Shown: positions 1 to 12,415 of the stretch, piece after piece
How the letters are laid out: each line of letters starts with the position of its first letter
How positions within the stretch are numbered: the stretch's first letter is position 1
DNA from: Stichopus chloronotus
Taxonomy: Eukaryota; Echinodermata; Holothuroidea; Aspidochirotida; Stichopodidae
Assembly: GCA_021234535.1 (NCBI GenBank)
Contig: SFZH01000008.1
Location: 18,887,358 to 18,951,357, forward strand
Reading direction: 5' to 3'
DNA length: 64,000 bases
Program-made: the position numbers and the translations under genes
Notes under the pieces: model-generated
The model's database searches: none
Seen by the model: the letters and a program-made list of their open reading frames with translations, nothing else
What the model was told of the DNA's origin: nothing

Positions 1-600
1 CAAGATGTCCATCAGTTAATCCAAAGTCTCTCATCAATTGATTCAAGATGTCTTATTGGTGAATTCCAGAAGCCCCATCAATCAATTCAAGAAGTCCCAT
101 CAGCCAATTCAAGGTGTCCAAAAGTTAATCCAAAATCTCTCATCAATCGATTCAAGATGTCTTATTGGTGAATTCCAGAAGCCCCATCAATCAATTCCAG
201 AAGTCCCATCAGCCAATTCAAGAAGTCCCATCAGCCAATTCAAGAAGTCCCATCAGCCAATTCAAGAAGTCCCATCAATCAATTCCAGAAGTCCCATCAA
301 TCAATTCCAGAAGTCCCATCAGCCAATTCAAGAAGTCCCATCAGCCAATTCAAGAAGTCCCATCAGCCAATTCAAGAAGTCCCATCAGCCAATTCAAGAA
401 GTCCCATCAATCAATTCCAGAAGTCCCATCAATCAATTCAAGAAGTCCCATCAGCCAATTCAAGAAGTCCCATCAGCCAATTCAAGAAGTCCCATCAGCC
501 AATTCAAGAAGTCCCATCAATCAATTCCAGAAGTCCCATCAATCAATTCAAGAAGTCCCATCGGTCAATTTCAGGAAGTTTCATCAGTCTCTGAACTCCA
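1..600 (+). repeat. 22-bp minisatellite array
   Basis: Tandem array with a 22-bp period; the landmark AAGTCCC recurs at 201, 223 and 245 and so on to about 560. The first ~170 bases are degenerate versions, and the array decays again by about 600-650. Because 22 is not a multiple of 3, all plus-strand frames read the same 22-residue cycle, so long open frames appear without being a gene. The unit read on the minus strand contains TGA, so that strand is closed. The array lies in the CSTF1 intron that runs off the left edge. Nothing suggests a promoter or a protein here. Confidence 0.93.
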
Positions 601-772
601 TTCGTCCAATTAGCCAATTAATGATGCTCCTCCATCCGTCAATCCAATAAAGGAGACAAACAAGTAAACAAAGTGTAGCACCTACACTTCATACCTATAG
701 TTATTCCATCCGTCCAACACTCTTCAATTAACACACCAAAATGGAGAGGTGGTGGGGGGTTGCAATACTTAC

Positions 773-3700
773 AAGTTGGATGCTTGGTCCCAACGAGAAT
801 AAAGTCCCCTGTAGGATGCATCGCGAGGCTTTTGACTTTTTCTACCTCATGGATTATCTTGAATGCTCTCTTCACGGTGGACTTTGAGTACTGGAAAAAT
901 TTGACCGTGTAATCTTTGCTGCCCGACACAAGTACGGGCGCTGTGGGGTGGAATTCAATGGCTGTCACTTCCTACAAAGGGGGAGGAGAATTAGAGACGA
1001 AAAAGTGATTCAAGGGGACCATAATATGGCATCCAAAATTCTGGATAAGAATGATGAAATGGTCTAACATGTCGATACAGCAGCCCAAGCATCCATTACA
1101 GGTGTTTTTGAATGCACGTATGGAGTTTTGTGATAATTGAGTCTTACTTATTTTGTGAATATAGTTCTCAAGTTCACAATATCATTTAGGCAGTTACACA
1201 AGTTTTTCATTGCATTATATTGCAACTTCTTGTGTGGGCTCAAACTTCAGACCAGGTACCAACAGTTCACAGTGGGTCAGATACCCGAGGGACCTGAAAA
1301 CAGACCTTTCGTTAGGCTTCCAGTTTGATGTAAAGTCATAATAAAATATTTTGCTTTGCATGTTTATACGACAACATGTATCTTACACATGGGCGTGACA
1401 AAGTTATTAGTATTTTGTCACACATGCAGTGTACGTTACTGAACCTTTGTATCCAGGTAGCAATTTCAGAACCGGGTCCTGACATCATTGGTCCGATGGC
1501 CAATGCAAACAGGAGCAACTTAAACAGACAGTTGGCTTTGCTTCATTCGCAATTAAGAAACACATGTAACAACATCACGCTGATTGGAAGTCACATTTCA
1601 TCACTCCACCTCAATACAAATATATGCACTGTTGAAAAGAAGGAGATGTTGTGGTCTCGAGAAGAAAACTTATACATGTCACTTCACTACCATTTGATGT
1701 ACAAGGTTTTCAAAGTTTGGTTCTAATGGAGTGTAAACTGATGCTTGGGCTCAATGTTCAATATAAGTGAGTCGGACCCAAGACTTGAAAATGGAATTCT
1801 TCACATGCACACATTGTTTTCAATATCTTGTGCAGAGAGAAGCAGTGCGGTTCTGTCGCACGAGCTTCAAAGTTTACGTGGTAAAGTCTCCTCTCAATGC
1901 ATCACTGATGTAAAAGCATGTATGGACAATACCTAATGTGTTCTTAAAATTGTTACTCAGGGACACACCTCTGCCATGAAATGGTAATGAAATTTCAGGG
2001 TGTTTTTCTTCATTCTCCAATTCCTATCTTGCACTCACCTCTGAGAAATGAATTCTAGGGTAAGGGTAATTTACATTCCATAGTAATAATTGGCTATGCC
2101 CACCATGGTGATATTTGTTAGGGATTCCTGTGCTAGGAGTACTTTTTCCTTTACCCTACAATTTATTCTTCTTTTTTTTTCAGAGCAAAGGCTTGGAACC
2201 CTCTTTCTTTGATGTGTTTTAAAATCGTGGCAGACTGGCCATAGCCAATTACAATGACAGATAAACATCACATGGTAGATCTTATAGTCATGATAGAATG
2301 GTTGTAGTCAGTAATAGTAATAATGACAGGATCACATTACATGATGTATCTCATACTCACGGCAGAGTGGTCGTAGCCAGTTATAATGACAGGTAAACAT
2401 TACACGATAGATCTTATAGTCATGATAGAATGGTTCTGTAGTCAGTAATAGTAATAATGACAGGATCACATTACATGATGTATCTCATACTCACGGCAGA
2501 ATGGTCGTAGTAAGTCCTGATGACAGGATGGCTCTCAACGCTCTGTTGTTGGTTCTCCATCGCTTGGATGGCAGCAGGGGTGGCGCTCTTCGCCAGCATA
2601 CGTTCCACGTCCAATACCTGCGGGATGGTTAAAGAATCAAAGCTGCTAATTTTACATTTGAGAAATCACAAAAGGGGCAGACCAGTCTGTAGCAACGGCA
2701 AGATTTCTTGGTATTTAAATTTACTAACTTTCTTCTTCCCATCCACAAATTTTAAAATGAGAATTTCGGGGAATTCATTTCATAACCTGATCCATGAATA
2801 ATGATGCCTGTAAATATTACTAAGATGTTGCCATGGGAATGGATTCAGAATAAATTTTATCAGCACCACCATTTTAGCACCACCGTATCTCCATTTTCAT
2901 AGTTTCTATATGGTTTCAAAAGCTTTGGGCTATCTTCAGACAACTTTATCCAGATCCATACTAACATAATCAGATGAAGCCTCCAGTTAACATGTGTTTG
3001 TGGTTAGGGGTGGGTAGCAATAAGTGAACCACCTGACAATGTAAGGGTAAACAAGCCAATTATTCTTACCTTGATTGATGCATCTGCAGAAGCAGTGGCA
3101 ATTAATTGACCTACAAAGAACAAGAACAAGCAGAATGAGTTGAAATGTTTCTACTCCCAATGTGCATTTCACTGACCCATTTTTAATGGTGCACCTTTAA
3201 TTTTTAAAACAAATCTTTCTACTTTCATCTTATAAATCAAACTTTCCCCCAACTGCAACTAATCCAGCCACTGCACTTGGGTGGCTGGGGTCACAAGACA
3301 CAAGAGTCATCCTGCAAAAGGTAGTATAAAGTAATGTATTACCTCCAGCCCAAAGTGCTTTTAACTTTGATAGCTCCATGGAGGAAACCACTCCTAATGT
3401 TTCTACTTTCTCAGTCCGGTATGGTGACACCAGTACTAATTATCAGTACTTAGAGGAATCCAGATGAAGATCTAATATTAACCTGCCAGACTTTTTCAAA
3501 GAAATAAAAGTATTTGACACATTTTCATGACAATTACTACTTATGATCCTTTATGATGAGGCTCTCACTGAGATGCCGGGCCTTTCCCTGCAGCATATGT
3601 ATGATCTGCAATGTAAAACCCCAGAGGACATCTAAGGTGGATGTATTGACTCACCATCTGTGCTCCATGCTGCTGTGCGGCAAGCCCCTTTGTGAGAAGT

Positions 3701-6700
3701 TACATAGCAGGTCTCATACATGGCTGCCTCTGGCTCATTAGTTTGAACTGATTGAGAGAAAACACAAGAAGAGAGAAAAGCTTTTTAATGTAAATTATGT
3801 ACATTACAATGTAATGTGCCATCTGTCTTTGTAATGTAATAACTGAAGAGAGAATCCTTTGAGGCAGATAATAATGATGGGAGATGACCACACAGGATCA
3901 CATGGAATCATGTTACTTATAATCGATATGAACTCCTTGATAATGTAGGCCGCAGAAGATGTCTATCAGACAACAAAATAGAATAATAGAAGGAACGAAG
4001 TATCTGGTGGACAGCCAGGATGGAAGAGAACAAGCACACGGCATGCCTTCTCCTATCTACCAATCCTCGGCTGCTTATGTGAGAAATACTTCAGTTGCAC
4101 GCCATTAACACACGTGTAATGCTACTTACTGTTTACATATCCTACGCTACTGTACTGATGAATATTCATGACATTGCAGTAACATTGCAGTTAGTTGCAA
4201 GTATTCCTGAGAATTAGTTGATCTTATTTTTAGATATTTTTACCTGTCGGAAGTATTTTGGCACATTGAACCATGACTTTGACATCTAAACCCATGGCGT
4301 GGCTCTAACAACGATTACCTCCCATGGTCACCATATATCCCATCGGTCACCATATATCCCATAATTGACTTAACTTGATGAAGTTCACCCACTTAATCCA
4401 CTTCAAAGAAGCAGTCTTTGCTTACCGTATCATACACAATCTTGCCCCACCGTACTTTCAACAAATATTCTCATTTAACTATGACACACATGACTATAAT
4501 ACAAGGCAGTCAGGATATCTCCGATTACCACGTTTTAATTCAAATTTTCTGAAGCAAAGTTTACACGTAAGAGCATCCTCCATCTGGAATACCCTCCCTA
4601 ATGAAGTCCAACTCTGCAAAACAATTTCTAGTTTTACAAGTAAGTACTGCAAGCAATGTATAGAAAATTATTGATTGATGAATTATTTCATGCAGCATTC
4701 ACCACTCTTATGTTCACTGTATATCGTTTAGGTTAATGTTCATCTTTTCCTTCTCGTATTTCTTACAGGGAGTGCTCTGTCCCATAAGCCTACCAAGGTT
4801 TTTAGAGTACTTCCTTTCGTAACTTTCAAAAATGTAAGTTTGTTACAGTACTGTACATATGTAAATATTGTTATTATTGGTCTTTACGATAAAACAAATA
4901 AATGAAATGAAATGAAATAATTCTTTATTTCTGATGAGTCTGACTGGAAAATTTCCTCTTCGGGCAGGCTCCCTACGTTTCAGGTGCTCTTCTTTTAACC
5001 ATATCACTGTCCATTTAACAAAATTTCACTCAAAACAGCCTGCTAATCTGTGCATTTTTTTTTTGCCTAGATTTCTGTTGATTTTGAACTTACCCTCTGT
5101 GTCGAAGTCTAAATCAATAGCAGAAGCTGGGGCCACTGTGTCTGAATACTGCGTCAATGGTTTTCCTAATTAAAAAGAAACAAAAAAGACTTAACTCTAC
5201 TACACATCTTTTATCTGTGCTTGCTAGAAATGATCAATGTAGCTGCTCTAACTAAGCATCTCCTTCAATGAGTCAAAAGTTTACAAGCATCCAATAAGGA
5301 CACAGTGAGAAATAATGGGATCAGTAAAATCAATTCACATAAAAAAATATCACATGGATTTTGGAAGACCATGAAAGTAGGCCAAGAAATGATTTAATCT
5401 TCAGTGAAAATACAGTATTAAACCTTCCGGATGTATAGTACATGAAACGTATTGCTTCTGAGGCGGAAGTGGGAATATTTTTGTTTTTTTGAAATTGAGA
5501 ATTACAGCACAGTGTAAATGTTTCCTCATGGCTAACTCAGATTACCAGTTTAATGATGAGCAATTTCATAGACTGACCAATAAATTATCCTATTCATAAA
5601 TTTATGACAGAGAGTACATCTGAATGTACCCTGAAAAGAACATTACTACCCACTCAGAATCCACATTTAAGAACAACGAACAGATGGTGGCCATTTATGT
5701 TATGGAACTTCAGGGAATATGAAAACAAAAAAAAAACAAAAAAATTTAAACTCACTGTTTGGTTCAGCCCTCAGTCCCAGTTGTAGAACTTTCTGCAGAC
5801 GATTGGATGGAGGACAATCTGGCACTGGTTGTATAACCTTACTAAGAAGTTGTGCACTTTCATGGTATCCATCATGGAGCAGTTGACTAAAAGATGAAGA
5901 AAGGAACCCAAAGATACAGTAAGTGAGCATGTACAGAATATAATAAATACTTTGCTAATCGATTCAAACAAAACATACTTTGTCTGAACAAACAAATGGA
6001 AATAAATTAGGATTTAAGGTTAGCATAGAAAAATTGAGTTCATACTGATGAAGCACTCAAGTTTTCTTTTCAAAAACAGTCTACGAACTTCTCAATGATG
6101 CACTGTCCACAGCACAGTACATATCATGGTAAAAGTACATGAGGTAAAAATATTCAACAGTAGTTAATACATACTACTCACAGTGAAACTTAACAAGCAA
6201 GGTAATTTCATTTCATCTGGTATTGCACAGAGGTCATTGCTCAAACTGATTTTCTCAGGCTATAGCCTTGCCTATATTTATTGCACTACTAAACATACCC
6301 TCTTTTGTGGAAACGCATTCTACTGGCATACAGGCAGAAAGGACTGACTACAGAATACCTTGAACAATTTTGAAGAAGGTATTAGAAACATCACAGCCAC
6401 AATCCCAGTTCTTGTATACACTTTTGAGAGAGAATCTACATACACCATGATCCTGCATACGGTTCTGAGAAAAATTTCCACCAAGCTCATGGTTTGCAGC
6501 AGTACATGGATTCAAAATTCAAAGACTTTTCAGAGTCATTTCCTGACATCAAACAAACTTTTTAGTACTATTAAAATGGACTTCCACCTGAAAACTTCAT
6601 GCAGATCATCAAGTACATCTGCATGTTAAATCATACTTAATCAAGTGTCTGTGTATATAATCTGCTATAATGTTCAGACCATCAAATTCAATTGAGAATG

Positions 6701-8976
6701 CTGGAATCTCTACTGAACACAACACAGAATCAACATTAACTTCAAAGACAAACTTAACATGAAGTCAGGAGCACGAACCATAACTTTGAATACGTAGAAT
6801 AAACACCTGCATGTGTCAGTATACCAGTCTGCCTTTATAGTTACTTGCATATTACAACTGCGTATCCAGCAGCACCGATCGCGCGCAAAGATCAAGTCTA
6901 TCAAGTTCTCATCTGGTGGGAAAGCCGTGGTTGCAGTTGCAGTACTGTAGCCGTTTGTCGAGATTCTACAACCAAGTGGAGTCATAGACTTGGACCATGG
7001 TGATGAAGGCAGGTGAATGTGATGTCATAGTGGATGAACTAAGTCTAGTCCAATCACAGGTGGAGTCACAGTCCAAGTCTCTGTGGCTAAAAAACTGTAA
7101 GCGGGTCTCCAGGTGTCAGGGTGGGAAAGGTATAGTTACACATCTGCATGCTGTAAGAGAGTAATATCACCCGCTAGCTAGCTGACTACACCAGATGCCT
7201 CCGTGGTAAAGATTTTGGGGGGAGGCACTGTAGGTATTTGGGGGTAGGTATTCTGCAGTTGCACCCAGGTAAACGCAGATGAAATTTTAGCAAGAAAATA
7301 ACCCAGGTGCAAGTGACGTCATTGCTATGCTGGATTGACACATGATGAAATCTAGTCCTTAGACAGGACTGTTACAGTAGCTACTGTGCATACGTTTCAT
7401 TTAGTCTGCATGTAAGTCCTCACCCGGTCCACACAAATAAAAATGATAACTGAAATGAAAATTTAAGAAACACTGATCAAATCTTCCAGTGATAGTTATT
7501 CATTCTTTCAAAATGATGAAAATGAGTTTTTTTGTCAATAAAACTATGCATACATATGGGTCACAAGTGTGTTCTAAGACAAACTTTTACAGAATTCGCT
7601 TCAGCTGTTGTTGTGAAACAACCCATCTTGCCAACGTGATTCATGGGAAATGTCAGAGGTGTAAACTTGCATCTTGCAACTCAGATTCAAGTTGTTTTTG
7701 TAACTTGCCTTGCAGAAGATGCCATACAATTGTCACTTGTAAGCACGTTGTTGGTCTTCAATCTTTTGGACTTACAGTGAATAGTCAAGTCCACTATGCA
7801 CTGTATGTAATGTAACCTATGCCATCCTAAACGAAAAATATGTGCACACATACCACACAACGCTACAAATACAACCTGTTTCAGCCAGTTCCTCTAGTTC
7901 CCTGATCTTCAATAGGGTAGCCAACCACAATCCAGTATTAAGCAATTGTCTCACACGTTTCTAGAAAGTTGGTCGTTGGGGGTGAAAGAGATTTTGCTAT
8001 TTTTTTGGTCCTTCGCAGAATTTTTAAAGGATGGACGTACTTGTCCCTTTTATTTTTTTTCCTTACAATCGACTTTTTCACACTGTCAAGCGGATTTCCC
8101 ACAGGACACAAACATTTCCCAGGAAGGAGTCCCCTGGCTTATTCTAGCCCTGCATGAGTACTTCAAAATGGTGTAACTCATTCAAAATGACAATTATCTG
8201 TTATGCTCGAGTTTAAATACCAAATTCAGTGTTCCTTATAGGCCTGAATTTGCCTTTATCATTTTATGAAAAACTACTGTAGGACTAGCCTAGGCTTGGC
8301 CAGGTCAATGTTCAATCAGGCATAAATGATGAAAATCTGACAATGGAAAACATGGTTAGTAAAGGTGGACTAACAATAAGCAAAGATTTTCCTAAGCCTA
8401 GCACAGCAGGAGCCTTGAGAAATTATGGCCTACTGGCAGTTGGCACATTGAAAATATGCATGGCTAATACTGGCTGGATTGTTGTGTACTGTAACGTTAG
8501 AGTAGACTAACGACGACAACTGTGGTATACTTGGACTGTGACTTGTGAGTGTTGCACAACATAGGCCACACATCTTATTCCTGTTAATCGCAACTATCTG
8601 CGCGGCTAATGCATACAGTAGTCCCTAACCTTAGGATAACGTCGTGAGGGTTATATTTAGCCTAGCAGTGCTAATGTTAGGGTGAGCCTAAGATAGACTA
8701 GACCTAGCCTATGCTTACAGTAACTCAGACTTGGTCACTTGCCAGACATTGGCAACTAACGACGTCGTTAAGCCTAGCCTGTCTGCCTGTAGACTAGGGG
8801 CCTAGGCAGTACTATAAGGCCTAGACATGTACAGTAATGACTAATGTATGCCTTATGACGGCTAGCCTAACTTTATTGTTAGTGTCGCGCTAATGTTACT
8901 TGTCTACTTTAGCCTACCTGATGATCATACGATACATCATGTCGCGCTCCCTTATTGTTCTCGTTCCTTCCGACAT
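773..8976 (-). CDS. CSTF1: Cleavage stimulation factor subunit 1 (CstF-50), N-terminal part, 7 exons, runs off left edge
   Basis: Subunit of the CstF complex, which binds the downstream U/GU-rich element and drives mRNA 3'-end cleavage and polyadenylation in the nucleus. Coding exons, 5' to 3' on the minus strand: 8976-8918, 5886-5756, 5165-5094, 3747-3655, 3111-3071, 2617-2495, 971-773. All have AG acceptors and GT donors and keep one frame through about residue 239; the human protein is 431 aa, so the remaining exons lie left of position 1. Residues 20-65 hold the N-terminal dimerisation helices (LLHDGY). Residues near 97 read [14 protein letters not shown], the start of the WD40 propeller. 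Later landmarks are [18 protein letters not shown] and [15 protein letters not shown], all typical of CstF-50. The start ATG (8976-8974) gives a short first exon ending MYRMII, matching the LYKLIIS position of the vertebrate protein. Identity is by recall of the family, not by a search. Confidence 0.95.
2222..2500 (-). repeat. ~133-bp tandem duplication that copies a CSTF1 exon end and its splice donor
   Basis: Two intronic copies lie immediately downstream (minus strand) of the 2495-2617 exon. The landmark GGCAGA occurs at 2229, 2361 and 2495, a spacing of 132-134 bases. The copy at 2361 keeps the exon-end-like bases and the donor CTGCC/GTGAGTATGAG (minus strand, GT at 2360-2359), identical to the real donor. 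The copy at 2229 has lost the GT. Each unit also repeats the spacer with TAGTAATAATGACAGG. Confidence 0.85.
4375..4915 (+). mobile_element. LINE 3'-end fragment (CR1/Jockey-type reverse transcriptase C-terminus)
   Basis: An open stretch of about 99 codons (4375-4674) carries the NYxTRxxxxLxLPRF...WNTLP pattern that ends reverse transcriptase ORFs of non-LTR retrotransposons; here it reads [14 protein letters not shown] and [12 protein letters not shown]. It is followed by a 3' untranslated part and a short-unit AAATG-type repeated tail at 4895-4920, as expected for a 5'-truncated CR1-like copy. It sits in the CSTF1 intron between the 5094 and 3747 exons, antisense to the host gene. No catalytic domain remains, so the copy is dead. 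Confidence 0.75.
5887..8917. other. CSTF1 intron 1, no gene seen
   Basis: About 3 kb between the first and second coding exons. I see no conserved open frame, RNA gene or recognisable transposon. The right third (about 8270-8900) is enriched in AGCCTAGGC-like words, annotated separately. Confidence 0.6.
8620..8920. promoter_or_regulatory. Cluster of TAGGCCTA/CCTAGCCT-like words near the CSTF1 5' end
   Basis: Repeated short palindromic words (AGCCTAG, CCTAGCCT, GGGGCCTAGGCAG, AAGGCCTAGAC) crowd the 300 bases just inside intron 1 of CSTF1. Similar words occur upstream in the same intron and in EMC1 intron 1 (58075-58120, 58585-58604, 60950-60962). No known factor is assigned; they could be a promoter-proximal compositional motif or remnants of a repeat. 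Confidence 0.35.
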
Positions 8977-9811
8977 CTTGAGCTTATCCAGAAAAAGCTA
9001 ATTCGGGTAAAGAGGGATTGCGAGGTATACCTTCTTGATTTTGGTTTTACAAGGCCTAACTTCAGATGCTGTCCTTGAAGTGTAGGGTTAGGCAGTTAGG
9101 CTACATCATAATATTAATACATCCAGAAACGCGTTGCTTTGATATGCGTAGCCTTGTGTCACTGATTCCAAAATAAAAAGAAAGTTTGAAGATAGCAGTA
9201 CATGACAGCACCCCATTCAAAAGGTCCTACAATCACTAGACTCCCGAAGATAAATACAACGAATGAAGTTTCTTTAAAAAAACACACAGTTTCCTTTCTC
9301 ACCCTTCGCTTGTGATCAAGTCAAGTGCAATTTCGCCCACTGTGAATGTCTATGATGGTCCAAATCTTCAGAATAAAGACTTTGGAGTTGCGAGGAAACC
9401 CAAATGCTGGAACTGCCGACAGCCCGTGTATGTAAATGTCGCTAGCTTCAATTCATATCTATCCAGGGTTAATCCTTTCCGCTAGGTTATTCACGAAGCA
9501 AAACAGTAAAACGGTGAGGACATGTGCTCCAACTGGTCACGAATGGTCGCTGGCGTGGTGAACACATGAAAATTGTCTTGAGCAGTGTAGCAAGGGCTAA
9601 GTATTGCATTAAATGGTACGAATTCGACAATTTGTTGTCGCATTACTGGTATTATGCTTGTTAGCAGGCTAATTTTGAATATTTTTTTGTACAAAATCCC
9701 GTTTCCCATTTGTTAGGAGGGTGGCCCAGTTTCACGAAATAGTTCAGTGTCTAGTAGTATTTAGTAATAATAACTAACACTATCATTTACTAAAACCTCA
9801 GTCAGAGGTTC

Positions 9812-9824
9812 GGGGGGGGGGGGG
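9812..9824 (+). repeat. Homopolymer G tract
   Basis: Thirteen consecutive G residues in the CSTF1-TMEM201 intergenic region. They could form a quadruplex only with other G runs nearby; more probably this is a slippage-prone simple repeat. Confidence 0.9.
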
Positions 9825-9924
9825 ATTTGCCTCCAGACCCCGTTACAGACTTTTTTCCTGTAGACCCCACAAGGGGTTGTAAGTTTTCATATTTGAAGTA
9901 TAATATGCTGAGACTTAAAGACAA

Positions 9925-10165
9925 AAACTCATCACCCCAGACAGTTTCAGTTCTTCCAACCACCTAGTCTAGTTCCTCCCTCAGCCTGTCTTAAATTCCT
10001 CCGCATGTGTTATCAAAACAATGGATCCCTGTGTACACTGTGTTATTCGAGCTGCTCTGCATCTTTCGAATTTGCTGTCAATCAAAGAGTACTCTAACTG
10101 AGAACTAGTTGAGAATTTTGCTTTCCGGGAATTAAAACTATAGCTTAAGGTGGGGCCTTACAGCC
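9925..10165 (+). repeat. Dispersed repeat family B, copy 1
   Basis: About 240 bases closely similar to 34874-35113 (same strand), to 57512-57745 (inverted) and, more weakly, to 13603-13815 (inverted). Shared landmarks are CCCCAGACAGTTTCA, AATTTGCTGTCAATCAAAGA and TGAGAATT. No terminal inverted repeats or coding capacity are visible, so it may be a SINE-like or internal transposon fragment. Confidence 0.75.
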
Positions 10166-10639
10166 TTTAATATTTTTCCCAGAAATTTGTTAAAACCTCA
10201 GAGCTTCAGGGGTTTGCCCTTTCAGCCTTTGGATTCCCACTGGGGCTTTGCCCATCAACCCCATGAGGAGTCATAAGTTCTCATTTTGTCAACTTTGAGG
10301 AGAGGAATATGTTGATATAATTAAAATCATTTGGAATGTTTGTGTTTAATGATGCACTTTGAACAAAAATGTACCATTTCCGGCTACAGTGACATTTAAT
10401 TTTTCACTGTATGCTAAAAGCTCCAGGGGCTTCTCCCCTTGGATCCCCACTGGGGATTTTCCCCTGGAGTCCTGGACCCAACCAGGGGCCCTAATACAGA
10501 TACTTTCACCCCACTAGCTAGACTCCCGTTTTGTGCTTGATTTGGCATTACATGAAATTTTTGCTGCCCAACAGTTTCTTTTGCCCTCTGATTGCCCTCC
10601 CTCCAATCTAAAATCTTGGTGCCCCCTCTGCTGATACCA

Positions 10640-11000
10640 CAAAACAAAAGCTTGGACAAACCTTACATGTGGTATGTAGTTGGTGTACCGCATTAAGTAA
10701 AGGAGCCTATTGCTTTTGGTGGAGGTCAATGGTTATTTAGGGTCAACAGGAGTCTTTGTGAAAACCTTGTACTGTAGACATGATATTTCAAGAAGGGGAA
10801 CTTGCACAGGTGTCATATTTAGTATGTAGGTGTACCACAATTATTGCAAAACCCCTATTGCTTTTAGTGGAGGTTGAAGGTCTTTTTGAGATCAATAGGG
10901 GTTAAATACAGTTGTGACACCTTGTAAACATGATATATATCTTAAAAGGAAAGCTTAGACTGATTTCATATCATGTAGATGTGTGGAGACTATTTTGGGC
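10640..11000 (+). repeat. ~140-bp half-site monomer array, diverged locus
   Basis: At least two monomers of the dispersed ~140-bp tandem family. Each reads roughly TATGTAG..GTGTACC, then CCTATTGCTTTT, then GGTGGAGGTCAA.., then ACCTTGTA..AACATGATAT. The AGGTCA half-sites are degenerate here (AGGTCAATGG, AGGTTGAAGG). Unlike the other three loci, no TG-rich head is visible. Confidence 0.65.
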
Positions 11001-11832
11001 AACAAGGGTTGATTTGTGAAAATTATGCATTTAAGGCAGGAAGCTCTGGACATATCTCTGTAGTATCAAGTTGGAAACATATTGATACCTATCTGTCATC
11101 AAGTTTGGTCATCATATATCACTACTATATAGTGATTGTTACACTTCAATTGGTGACAAGGTAAATAGCTGTAGATAATATTACAAAAAAAAAGAAAAAA
11201 AAGAAAAACAAGCATGTTATGCATCCTTACCTTATGCATCATAAATAAGATTCGTAACAAAAATTCCTTACAATGAAATCATTGAAACCACAATACATTT
11301 GTGCATTCTAGTGATTTTGATTTTGTCATTTTCCATGGGTGAAGTATTTAGTTTTAGACTTCTCTCGAATCTTTCTCACCCCTTCTGAACCACCCCACTG
11401 CGCCATCATGGTGAGACAGGCTACCATGGAATCTATGCCTTGTCGCACCTTATAGGCTTCAGGAATACCCTCTAAGGCCTTATTCCCTCGATTTTGGAAA
11501 ACTATACCAACGTTAACCAGTATCCCTTGCTGATCTGGTATCACAGATTTCAAGTTTCAAAATTTTTCAAGCCAGGGGATGGCAGCCATTGCCCTCCTCC
11601 CCCTCCTGTATGCATGCCACAGCTACCAAACAACTTGCAGCACAATGCTAAAAAACAAATTTCGTCAATGCCAAGCTCCATCAGTGGATCAATCATGCCA
11701 ACTTTCCAAACAAGTGGGGGAAGTCCTACCTCTGGCCTTTAGGGAACTGCCATTTCAGGCCATCTGGTCAGTTGTGAGGCCAAAAAGTTGTCTCGTATGC
11801 TACATCCCAACTGTTGGTGGCAGCATTCCTCT

Positions 11833-12415
11833 CAAAGGTCATGTGACATGAAAATGACATTTTGGAGTACTGGGTGCATTCAGCATTGAAAATTTAAAAA
11901 ATAGCCACAAATACCATAAAATCGGTCAAATATTGACCAATTTACAGGCAAATTAGTGTCTCACAGCTGTATCATAAATAAAAGGATTAAGTATGCAATT
12001 TTGTCACATCAAGAGATGGACTCCTATGATATGTCTTATGTTAATCCTTTGTGTATGTAACCTTTATTTCAAGGACATTTGAGAATTTTATATGCCTGGA
12101 ATGCTTTATTTTGGAAGCATGTATTTTCTTCTTCTTCTTCTTCAAAGATATCGCTATCACTTACCAATGTGAACTCAGTTATTAAGAGGCAATATGCAGT
12201 ATGTATAAGCTTAACAAAAGAAACACTGACACTGCGCAACACTCCATGTCTGCTGTTTTGCATTTTTCTCATTTTTTTGCATTTTTTTTATCTCAAAAAT
12301 GTTAAAAGATATAAACAAAATTCCAATGGATTTTCATTCAGGGCTGTACTTTGCAGCTTCTGAATGAAGGGTGCTCTTTGCTGGAAGGGTGTCACACACC
12401 CTTTAAATAAGGTTG
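11833..12415 (+). mobile_element. MITE-like element, family A copy 1
   Basis: Roughly 580 bases, similar along their length to 34083-34647. Both copies have imperfect terminal inverted repeats: AAAGGTCATGTGACATG at the left, and GTGTCACACACCCTTTAAA at the right, which inverts to TTTAAAGGGTGTGTGACAC. Shared internal landmarks are TATTGACCAATTTACAGGCAA and GAGAATTTTATATGCC. There is no coding capacity; a CTTCTTCTT microsatellite at about 12127 is private to this copy. Confidence 0.75.

Noticed and set aside
200..560. Possible CRISPR-like array
   Set aside because: There are no unique spacers; the 22-bp units abut directly, and the window is clearly a eukaryotic genome.
38..650. Two long overlapping open frames of 161-191 codons as a repetitive protein
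   Set aside because: They are the automatic result of a stop-free 22-bp tandem unit whose length is not a multiple of 3; no start context, codon bias or homologue pattern, and they are intronic to CSTF1.
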